Shown in pieces: positions 55,344-64,000 of a stretch of 64,000 nt of DNA (within the stretch, counting starts at the first letter, position 1; every line of letters starts with the position of its first letter). A program made the position numbers and the translations under genes. Below the pieces are notes generated by a model. It was not told where the DNA came from. It saw only the letters and a list, made by a program, of their open reading frames with translations, and ran no database searches. Source of the stretch: Litsea cubeba (taxonomy: Eukaryota > Streptophyta > Magnoliopsida > Laurales > Lauraceae); NCBI GenBank assembly GCA_012931725.1, contig CM022949.1:56811852-56875851 (forward strand), read 5' to 3'.

Positions 55344-58300
55344 GTTTTCGAGTTTGATTGGATTTTTCCATAGCCTTGAAGACCGTTGACTTTGGTTTGA
55401 CCCGGTATATACGATATGTATTTTTATGAGAAATTACTTTTGATTTCTAAAAATTCTGATTTTGGTGTATTTCGACTCATTTTATGAAGTTTAACAACTT
55501 GCATGTTTTGACCATTTTGATTTGATGATCAGGAAATGCGTTTTTTCGAGAAAAAGGGCAAAACTGACCTTTCACACTAAATCTGTCCATGAATTTCGAA
55601 AATTCCAGAAATTGGGGAAAATATACTTTTTGGAAAGTAGATATTTCGCTGATCGTTTTTGTCTTCTTCGTCGTTTTCGTTCGGGGCCCGCAAATGTTAG
55701 TTTCAGCCTTGTGAAGTTTGGGGCCCATGGGGCCCAACCCATTGTTCTCTTTATAAGAAGCCATGGGCTCTTGTCTTCCCCATTCTTTTTCCTTTTTCCT
55801 GCAACAAGGGAGGAGATAGGGTTTTCCCCCAGCCCCTTTCCCTCTCCTCATGTATCTCTTGTTCTTTGATGCTAATGGGAGATTTGAGCTTCCCATTTTC
55901 TTCTCCTCTCTCCAAGCTTTCCATAGATGTCTTTTGCAAGAGATTTGAGCTAGGAGAGACCACCTTTCCATGCATTTCTTCTTGGTTTGAGCTTTTAAAA
56001 GGTGAGCAATGGATTTCTTTCTCCAAATCTTGGTTTTCCAAACCATTTTGAAGGGTTTTGTCATTTATGCAATGGGTTTTCATGGAGATTTACAATGGAT
56101 TGGATTTCTAGGGTTTCTCTTGAGCTATTTTGGGGATTTTGTAATTTTGGAGCTTGAGCCCATAAGAGGACCTTCATGGAGTGTTTTGTATCTTCTCTTG
56201 TCTAAGGCAAGTAGATTCTACAATTAGTATGATGATTCTCTTATTTAGTTCCATTTCATGAATTTTGCTTCTTATGTGCTAATCTTCTTTGATTTATGGT
56301 TTTACTTTGATTAAATGAACCAAGGTTGTGTGGATTTCCATTTATGTATGGTCTTACAATGTGTTGGAAGTGGCTTTCATCTTGGTCATGTAGAAAATTT
56401 GATCTTCTTGTGTTAAGAGTTAGGTTCAAAGAAATGGGGAGAAACTTTGTTTTAAAAAAAGAGTGATTGTTTGGTTAATTGGGTTGATATGGAATGGTGA
56501 TTTGATGAGTTTGGAAGGTCAAGGAAGGGCCCAAAGGATCTAGGAACATTGTGTGAAAGATTGGGAATGGAAAAGATCTCAAAAAAAAATTGGAAAAGAA
56601 AAAAAAAAAAAAGAGAAGGAAGAAGACAGCCGGGCTGGACTGGGCAGGCCCAGTCCGCTCGAGCGACCCACTGGGTCGCTCGAGCGGACCAGGCTCTGCC
56701 TGGCCCTCGCTCGAGCGACCCAGCTACTGTCTGGGTCCGCTCAAGCGGACCTGGGTTCGCTCGAGCGAGGCCCAGCTCAGTCTGGGGCTGGTTTGGGCCC
56801 GAGTTTGGATTGTTCTGTGGGCCGGATTGTTGGGGCTTCCTTGGGCCTGATTCAAGTCAGCTTTTGGGCCAATTCAAGATCTGATATTGGGTCATCTTCG
56901 GGCCTGATATTGGACTGTTTTATGGCCTGAATTTCGGGCTACTTTAAGGACTGTTTTATGGGCCTGTTCAGGTTAGTTTTGGGCTCTTTTAAAAATCAGT
57001 TTTGTGGGCCATTAAAGGTCTAGTTTGGATTGTTCAAAAAATCAGTTTTGTGGGCCATTAAAAGATTAGTTTTGGGCTGTTTTGAAACTTGTTTTTATGG
57101 GCCATTCAAAGTTTAGTTTTGGGCTGTTTTGAAACTTGTTTGTGGGCCATTCAAGGTTTAGTTTTGGACTATTTCAAAGTTTGTTTTGTGGGCCAATAAA
57201 GGCTGAGTTTTGGGCTGTTATAAAATCTGTGTTGTGGGCCATTCAAAGCTAGTTTTTAAGAGCTGATTTAAGGGCTGTTTGTGGGCCTGTTCCAAGTTAG
57301 TTTTGGGTTGTTTCAAAACTTGTTTCTTGTTCATTAAAGGATTTGTTTTGGGCTGTTTTTAAGGTTTGTTTTGTGGTCCATTCAAGCTTAGTTTTTGGAC
57401 TGTTTTAAGAATTGTTTGGGCCTTGTTTAAAGGGGCTATTTTGGGTTAAATGAGTAGGCTATTTTGGACTTGGTTTAAGGCCAGCTATGGGCCTGTTTTT
57501 AAGAGTTTTGTCATTTCTTTGATACTTGGATATTGGTGAAATGGGAATGATGTGAGAATGTACATATGTGAAATTATCCGGGAACCTTTCGTGCCTCAAT
57601 GCGCACTTTATCATTTAAACATTATGGATTTTCATTGGCATCAAACACACTCTTTACTAATCAATGTTTAAAGGTTAAATGTGTATTGGGATGGCTCCTT
57701 GGTAAGTCATTAAGTCATTCTCCACTATCCATTCCATTTCAAGTCAGATCATGTATTTGTATTTGTATTTGTATTTGTATTTGTATTCTTGGGTAAACTA
57801 ATTTAAATAGCATCGGTGATTTGTTATAAAATCATGTGGTTTCCCATGTTCGAACGGGTTGATCGTATGATTTTATACAAATTACCTTGATGCGTATTTG
57901 AACGGTTTACCAGAGATATTCGTATGTTTTCTCCGATTCGATTTGAAAAGAGATTGGAGTATGTTCGTCACATTCGGGATTTCTTCGATAAGACTATTGT
58001 TTTGACAACACTAGCATTTGAAAGTAAAAACCTCGAGGCAAGACGGGGCCAGAGCTATGTGGTGCGAGCCCATGAGCCAAAGAGGCTATGATTCCGAAAA
58101 CAAAACCCCGAGGCAAGACGGGGCCAGAGCTATGTGGTGTGAGCCCCTGAGCCAAAGGGATTAGTATTATGTTAGATTTGTATCGGTTTGAGTTTCGAAA
58201 ACTAAAGGCACCACTAGGCTTAGGTCACCTTGTCGGGCTGATCACCCGGCTTGGGATCTTTAATCTGTCCGCCAGCTGCAGCTTGGATTTTGTCTGTACC

Positions 58301-59385
58301 GACCATGGCAACAGTTTTATCTGCCGGTCCCATTTGTATGGCTACGGTTCTGATTTTTGATCTGCCGGTCCCATTTGTATGGCTACGGTTCTGATCCTAT
58401 TTTTAGTACCACGTTCAGTGGCTACGCTCTGTCTGCTCTTATTACTTCGGTAATAGGAGGATTTAGCTAATTGTGGTCGCCAAGTTTTATCTGCATATTA
58501 CCTTATTTTATGATTCTTGTGGGTTATGCTTTTTATGTTTTGATTTGGTTAATGTATACGATATCGATCATTTATTATATTGTCGCTATTATTCAGGATT
58601 TGAAAGGTATTTCCAACCATTAAATGCTTTATGCGGGTTACTATCTTTCGAAACATTCGTACTTCTGAGATTGTTCTTTTATTGCTTGATACTTATGTTC
58701 AGTCTTTCGATCGTTTTCTCCCGATTTATTGTTATTATTGTTTAGACTTTATATTTGGTTTTACGATGATTTCGTCAGGTTTTATGTATGTTCTCTTGTT
58801 TCATATTATTTGTTTATTTGCTTGCCAGACCGTCGTGTCTGACCCTTTTTGTTTGGTGCCAGTTTCTTCTCTTTCTGGTTTTAGGTGTTTGATCAGAGGA
58901 GGCGGTGGGACCGCCGGTCTGACGTGAGAGGCTGCCCACTGATATCGTCCTGATGTCAAGTTTGGCACCGGAGTTCGTATCTAACACTTGGGGTAGTATT
59001 CTGTCTAGTTGGATATTTTGTATGGCTTGTTAGCCTTTTTATTTGGGTTGTAATTAAGACACTTGTTAATTGTAAGTTGAACATGTGGGAATTAATTAGT
59101 CTGTTACTACCAGCTCAGTGTGCTCTGATGTATGATTTATGCCAGTCTGTTTATTGATGGCTTTGTGATATTGGTTGCGTGCGACACGGAACCCGATGGC
59201 CACGGATTCCGGGTCGTAACACCATGTTTAGCTTCCTCGAAAAATATACTCTGATGGTGATGGAATTTGTTTATCCTCATTCACGCGGATCTTGGGGAAC
59301 TATAACAAAAAAAAATTTTCAAATTATCCCAAAATTTCGCACTCCGGGATCGGTCCACTGCAGGGCCCGGTTTCGGGGTGTGACA
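55344..59385 (+). repeat. 3' LTR of element A, second part
   Basis: Resumes after the ACCTT duplication (55339-55343) and ends GGGGTGTGACA. The palindrome cluster is at about 56655-56770. The TTTGTA microsatellite has one unit more than the 5' LTR. Confidence 0.95.
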
Positions 59386-59390
59386 ACCTC

Positions 59391-60090
59391 GTCTCACGTG
59401 ACTTTCACTGAGACAACACCCACTCAGGTTTCTTCTCCTAACACTGTGACTTCAGAGCTCACACCCTTCCTGACTGAAGAATCCCTAACTATTGATGCTT
59501 GGGACGATGAATTGGTCAACGAAGAAGAAAGGTTGCTGGATGCTGTTCAGGATTGTTCCCGGAAAATGCTCCGTGCAACACAATCATTGAGGATGACAAC
59601 TCTGCTGTAAATACATCCTCAGCAAATGAAAAACGACAGCCTCTTGATCCTGAAGACAATCTTCCAAATGAAGACCCTTCTCAAGAAGCTCTCGAAGTTG
59701 GTAGAGGCACCCGCTCTGGCCGGGACTACCACAAGAATTACAACCAATCTTCCTTTACTTATGTAAATCCTTCGGGAAAAGATGTTGTAAGCGCCCCCAG
59801 TGGCAACCATGATGAACATGCAGGCCCTAAGGAGGCTTTCAAGTATGACTTGATTGAACACTTTAAGCACATACCTGCACGTCTGCACATCCTAGACTTA
59901 TTGCGAATGTCTCCGCGCACTCGTGATAATCTCATTTCAGAATTACAAAAGCTGAATGAGGATGTCGACAAACATGCCCTGCAACTCCTCCAAATAGAAG
60001 TGGACTACCGGGTCAAAAACTCAGAAACTTCCTCAAAGGGAGAAAAGAAGAAAACTGAGGGATCATGCATAAATGCCTCTCGGTTCTTGA
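59391..60090 (+). pseudogene. Element D gag-pro, continuation after element A
   Basis: Reading resumes in the same frame as at 28888 (TSSHVTFTETTPTQ). A frame change near 59560 leads into an open stretch to about 60146 containing GRGTRSGRDYHKNY and then KYDLIEHFKHIPARLHILDL and LRMSPRTRDNLIS, a helical segment that in plant gypsy polyproteins precedes the aspartic protease. The frame ends where an inverted LTR begins at 60091, so no protease active site is present. The last part of the open stretch (60091-60146) is LTR sequence. Confidence 0.7.
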
Positions 60091-61105
60091 TGGACAGCGC
60101 TTCTACTCAGTTCTACCGAGGTCGGCGGACGTGGGAGTCCGTTTGATCCGACCCTTTCGTAACGGGGGGGGGGGGGGGGGGGGGGGGCAAAGGCGTGCAT
60201 CAATATTTTTTTGTGTGGGTGTGCCAGATTTTCTATTTTACTTGGAATTATAAGTGGTGATCTGGAGATCGACCTTTGAAAGTAAAAAGGAAATCAACTT
60301 ATTTCAAGTTTTCCATTGCACATATATTTAAGAAAAGAGACATTTTTCTTGGTTTGCCGTGAAAGGCGATTTTTTGGCATTTATAGCCGATTTACAATTC
60401 TTATCAATAATGAAAGACAAGAGTTGTGATTTTTGTCTCTTTTGGAAAAATACAAACCATAATGAAAAGTAAGAAAATGGAGGATCTGACTTTTTAGGAG
60501 ATCGTGGGTGCTCGTTCAGATTGACGGTCGCAAGCCATATGTGGACTTCATCATCATCCATGCAGATGAGAACAGAGGATGCTCTTGATTAGCTTGGCTT
60601 GGCTATAACCTCAGGTTTTTAGAGGACAAAGACCAAAAGGAGGTCCTATGTCCAATAAAAAAAACTAAGTAGACGGGCTAAAAAGCCACGTCTAAGCTAT
60701 TGGAGGCAGAAGGAGAAGGCAAGGACCTTAGGGGGGATACCCCCCCCAAGGGACTTTTGTCACCTTGTAGTGGTGGCCGGTGCAGAACTTTAACAGAGTT
60801 TTCTCTCTTTCTTTCTCTGGATTTTCTGTGCTTTTTTCTGATCAGGGATCTCTGTTTGATTTTTTTCGATCTGGAATTCTTTGGAATGCTCTCCTATTTA
60901 TAGGCTTTTAGGTAGCCATTTAGGAGGATTTATGAGCCTTAATTGTCATAAAGCTACATAAAGGGAGGAGTTACAAGATTGAATTCTTTATTTTGTAACT
61001 CCTTTTTCTTGGCTTCTGATTGGCCGGAGGAGATTGAGGGCATTTAATCGCCTTTAATCACCATGATGGGAGGAGTTTCATGGGTTAAATACCATGAATC
61101 AATTG
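60091..61105 (-). repeat. Inverted, 5'-truncated LTR of a D-family element
   Basis: It matches the reverse of about 22745-23800, including the TATA context, one GGCTATAAAYGCC unit and the LTR end (minus GCTGTCCA at 60091). Similarity stops at about 61105, inside the LTR, so U3 is missing. A run of 24 G (60164-60187) replaces a short unique stretch of the left copy. How it got between two D coding pieces is unclear: a truncated insertion or a rearrangement. Confidence 0.8.
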
Positions 61106-61532
61106 ACCATATAGTCCTATGGCACAAGCTATTATGAAGAAAATGGGCTATGACGCTCAACACCCAATCGGTTTGGGAGAAGGTCGCGGTATTCTCACGC
61201 CATTAGGGCCCCCCTTGACCAAAAGCCAGCTGGAAGATTGGAGACTCTACGGCCATGTAGAAAAGTCTTCACATGTGTTAGGGTATGATCCTGACATCCC
61301 CCTGAGAGAGTTGACACAAAGGCTTAAAAGTCAATTTGTTAACCAAGCCTCAACATCTCAAGTCCATGAAGACATCGATCTCCTTGGATATCTCGTCGAT
61401 GAGTCACTTGACAAAGATCCAGGAAGTCATCCAATTGGTATGATTTCTTTGATGATGAAAATGAATTGTCCGATAACAAAGACGTAGGTATTCTGACCCA
61501 GAAGAACCCTCGTCTCCAAAAGAAGTACCTTG
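61106..61532 (+). pseudogene. Gypsy pol fragment with G-patch-like motif
   Basis: Open from 61119 to 61487: MKKMGYDAQHPIGLGEGRGI resembles the G-patch (MGY...GLG...GI) found between protease and RT in several plant gypsy polyproteins, followed by LTPLGPPLTKSQLEDW and an acidic stretch. A G-patch is an RNA-binding motif. It is most simply a later piece of element D, but the protease that should precede it is missing. It is cut at 61532 by the inverted Sirevirus LTR. Confidence 0.55.
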
Positions 61533-63074
61533 TGAAAGTCCGAGGGATCCTAACCCTAGAGGGGGTGAATAGGGTGAGCTACAATTAATGACTAATTATG
61601 ACCAATTTTAATTTCTTTACAATTAACTAGTCACATGTGATGATTAACATATATAATGCGGAAGCTAAACAAAATAATCACCACAAAAGCAATCACCACA
61701 ACACAAGATTTATAGTGGTTCGGCCTCAATGCCTACATCCACTACCGGCTTGTGTTCCTCACACCCCACCGGATTTCCACTATTATGCTTTTCAAAAGGC
61801 TAAGCAATAACCTCTACAACTATGCTTTTCTAGGCTAAGCAATAACCTTACAATGTGCTTTTATAGGCTAAGCAATAACCTTTACACAATGCTTTTCTTA
61901 GGCTAAGCAATAACCTTAACAATCAAAAAGATTTTTCTCAAAGAAAGTGTCTTTACAAAACACTCTAAGAGATTACAATTTAAGCTCAAAATAATTTGCC
62001 TCTAAGATAGGCGGATATGAAAGTGAATAACAAACTCACACAAATTAACACTAAGGATTACAAAGATGAATGCTTATGAGGTGTGTGTGTGAAAACTTCA
62101 ATCAAGATTAAAATTAAGCTCAATCTATTTTATGCTTAAAGCAATTCAAAAGTTTAATGCTCATAAAAAGATTTGATTGAAGTGTTAGGCAAATCACATG
62201 TACACAAATACTAACTTGTAAAAGATTTATGAAAATCAAGATGACACAAGTTGTATGAAATTAATTATGTCTAAACATGTGATGCACATTCAATGTTGTT
62301 TTCAAAACAAATTAGTTTAACTAAAGTTCAAATAGATTGAAAACAACAAAGAGAGTTTCAAACAAGTTAATATATCATGCTATAAAGAAATCAAAGATTT
62401 TGGTTAAGCATGATTGACAAAGTTTAAAACAAAACTTGGTTTGAAATCAAGGGTGAAGAATCCAATAACTAAAATCAAAGATTAAGAGAAGAGTGGATTC
62501 AACACATCATAGTTAATATGCTAAAAATCATTTACAAATAATTTAGTCAAAGCATAAAACATATGATTAATAAAAGTAAAGCTTACTTGATGATTTAACT
62601 TAATGATCCAAGCTTGAGCTTTACTAATGACCCCCTTGATCTCTCTTAGTTCATCCCCTTTTCCTTGTCTCCAAACACCTCCAAGAAGGCTTAAGAGTTC
62701 TAAAATCTTCAACGCTTTTCTCATGGGAATGAACTCATATTTATACTCAAAAAGTGAGTATCAACGTGTCTTCGGTCGACCCCATACCATCCCCGGTCGA
62801 CCGAATACAAACGGTCACAAATATGACCGTTGGAGAGCCAACGCCCCTCTGCCCGGTCGACCTGCAGTGTGCCAGGTCGACCTGGTCCATGGGCAGGTCG
62901 ACCTGGTACACTGCAGGTCGACCCGGGACCAGAATTCCCATTTTCTCTCATACTTTAAAGTGATTCTTGAGGGGATTCTTTTGGGCCATTAAATCAAGCA
63001 TGGAAACATGATTTTAAATCATTCTAAGAGGTTTAAAAACATGAAATATAAAAAGCCTAAAATGATTAGAAAGT
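61533..63074 (-). repeat. Inverted Sirevirus LTR, missing its first about 230 bp
   Basis: The reverse complement matches 770-2302 of the left LTR with many indels. Landmarks: LTR end (minus CTTTCA) at 61533, four GGTTATTGCTTAGCC repeats at 61793-61920, TATAAATA (minus) at 62738-62745, six GGTCGACC boxes at 62775-62923. Similarity stops at 63074, where the next gypsy LTR begins, so the gypsy element probably inserted here. Confidence 0.88.
62775..62923. promoter_or_regulatory. Palindrome cluster of the inverted Sirevirus LTR
   Basis: GGTCGACC at 62775, 62795, 62855, 62875, 62896 and 62916 (steps 20, 60, 20, 21, 20). The 69-base hairpin 62855-62923 is, in reverse, identical base for base to 921-989, unlike most of the surrounding LTR. 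Confidence 0.85.
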
Positions 63075-63076
63075 TG

Positions 63077-63901
63077 TGTGGGGAAATTCCCAAGAGAATC
63101 ATGGGCAAGGTGCTCCATCCCGGGCCCCCGCATCAGCAAGTCCATCCCGGCAAGTCTATCCCGGCAACTCCCCACCTCGGCAATGCACGCCTTAGCAAGA
63201 CCAGATACTCCACTTCGGCAATCCCACTTCGGCCACCCAGCTCGGCCCGACTTCGGCTTCCCAGCTCGGCGACAGCACCAGGCCCTTCCACTTCGGCAAC
63301 AGTGCCATGGCCCTACATCTCCGCCAGGTCTCACCCGGCACGACACTCCATCCCGGCCAAGCGCCTCATATCGATGAAAGTAGTGAGCACTGACAGCTGT
63401 CCTCCCATGGACGCTCAAGCACGCTATGGCCCGTGCGACAAGACAAGGGGATAGCCCGTATCTCCTGACAGATCGCCGTCCACAGCTCCCAAGGCGCCAG
63501 GATATGGCCTAACGGGACAAGACAGGCTACGACGGGACCAGACAGGCTACGATGGGACCGCGCCGCCCTAGTACCTGACGAAGTGGGCTATGACAAGACA
63601 GCCAACAACCCGTTTGCCTCCTCCTCCTCTATATAAACACAGCTACCCCTCCAGAGAAAAGAGGACGCCATTACCACTCTGGTATGCCATCTTCTTCCCC
63701 AAAAATCTCCTCCCTCTGCTTAGTTCATACACTAACTTAGGCATCGGAGAGCCCTGCGCCGCCCAGGCCAGGGTCCTCTGACCTACGTTTCTCCTTCCTT
63801 TTCTCAGGCTCCAGGCGCAGGCATCGGTGTCCCTAATCTCACTTGGGTAAGTCCTCTAAGGCACCCCCCATCATTGTGGGTCGTTATTTTTTGCACCTAC
63901 A
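63077..63901 (+). repeat. 5' LTR of the right-hand gypsy element, about 825 bp
   Basis: TGTGGGGAAA (or TGTGTGGGGA from 63075) to CACCTACA. It is GC-rich with many direct CCCGGCAA/TTCGGCAA words every 13-20 bp at 63130-63300. TATATAAA at 63630-63637 is the likely TATA box. Confidence 0.75.
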
Positions 63902-63903
63902 AT

Positions 63904-63921
63904 TGGCGCCGTCTGTGGGAA
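63904..63921 (+). promoter_or_regulatory. Primer-binding site of the right-hand gypsy element
   Basis: TGGCGCCGTCTGTGGGAA, two bases after the LTR end. Confidence 0.85.
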
Positions 63922-63966
63922 AGTAACATCCCAGCCTTCCCAACCTTCTCAATCTTTCCAAACACC

Positions 63967-64000
63967 ATGCCTCGAAGAGCCAGAAAGGGAAAGGAACCTA
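63967..64000 (+). CDS. Gypsy gag, start only
   Basis: ATG at 63967 starts a basic peptide MPRRARKGKEP that runs off the window. Its position 45 bp after the PBS and the similarity to the MPPKAKKG start of the left-hand copy support it as the gag start. Confidence 0.6.
   Translation, partial: MPRRARKGKEP

Larger units (their letters stand above)
28889..59385 (+). mobile_element. Element A: non-autonomous LTR retrotransposon (LARD-like), nested in D
   Basis: It starts TGTAAGATCCCGACCCC and ends GGGGTGTGACA, flanked by the perfect 5-bp duplication ACCTC (28884-28888 and 59386-59390). 5' LTR 28889-33005, interior 33006-35268 without gag-pol, 3' LTR 35269-35355 plus 55344-59385 (split by element B). 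LTRs look nearly identical by eye, so insertion is recent. Large LTRs with a non-coding interior match the LARD concept; the sequence ties it to the chromovirus C (shared PBS, leader and PPT hairpin). Confidence 0.92.
63077..64000 (+). mobile_element. Ty3/gypsy element (Tat-like), 5' LTR, PBS and gag start, cut by window end
   Basis: LTR 63077-63901, PBS 63904-63921, gag ATG 63967. LTR ends, PBS and the MP-basic gag start match the minus-strand element at 2303-4120; LTR interiors do not, so this is a different family of the same lineage. The remainder lies beyond 64000. Confidence 0.8.

Noticed and set aside
63008..63454. 148-codon plus-strand and 134-codon minus-strand frames
   Set aside because: Both span the junction of a Sirevirus LTR with a gypsy LTR, so they are chance open stretches in GC-rich U3.

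Overview
The window is plant nuclear DNA dominated by LTR retrotransposons. Plant-typical signs are Ty1/copia and Ty3/gypsy LTR elements, primer-binding sites for initiator tRNA-Met, an RTE-type LINE tail, hAT-type MITEs and one spliced nuclear gene for an organellar PPR protein. I cannot name the species. I saw no bacterial genes, rRNA, tRNA or CRISPR array.

Left part (1-20 kb): the 3' end of a Sirevirus-type copia element (1-2302, multiple polypurine tracts plus a 1,756-bp LTR) abuts the 5' part of a minus-strand Ty3/gypsy element (2303-4120). Next come decayed copia pol remnants (4280-8709) carrying two hAT-type MITEs with 8-bp target-site duplications (TSDs), then poorly characterised old repeats (8.7-13.2 kb, including a LINE tail with a 14-bp TSD) and a decayed minus-strand gypsy pol (13.3-15.5 kb). 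The only convincing host gene is a two-exon minus-strand THA8-like PPR gene (16383-18478).

Central part (about 20-61.5 kb): a four-level nest. A gypsy element with long, repeat-rich LTRs ('D', from about 20.1 kb) has its gag-pro reading frame interrupted at 28888/59391 by element A (28889-59385, TSD ACCTC). A's 3' LTR is interrupted by its sister B (35356-55338, TSD ACCTT). B's 3' LTR is interrupted by C (42339-52549, TSD GTGCT). A and B have about 4-kb LTRs and about 2.2-kb non-coding interiors (LARD-like). C is a related chromovirus (Tekay/Del-like) with a complete RT-RNase H-integrase-chromodomain polyprotein but a deletion that removes the end of gag and the protease active site. A, B and C share a primer-binding site, a post-PBS leader block, a hairpin next to the polypurine tract and hairpins near the LTR 3' end. 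This is what would be expected if A and B are mobilised by machinery of a C-type element.

Right part (59.4-64 kb): the rest of D gag-pro, an inverted truncated D LTR with a 24-G run, a G-patch-like pol fragment, an inverted Sirevirus LTR, and the 5' LTR, PBS and gag start of a second Tat-like gypsy element running off the window.

The most unusual signal is shared by unrelated LTR families. The Sirevirus LTR (GGTCGACC), the A/B LTR (CGCTCGAGCG) and the C LTR (CGATCGATCG) each carry a cluster of TCGA-centred palindromes spaced at about 20/21, 30/31, 41 or 60 bp, close to whole turns of the DNA helix. D has a related GGGTCGC/GCGACCC cluster. These look like phased protein-binding arrays or RNA hairpin modules that arose independently in several families.
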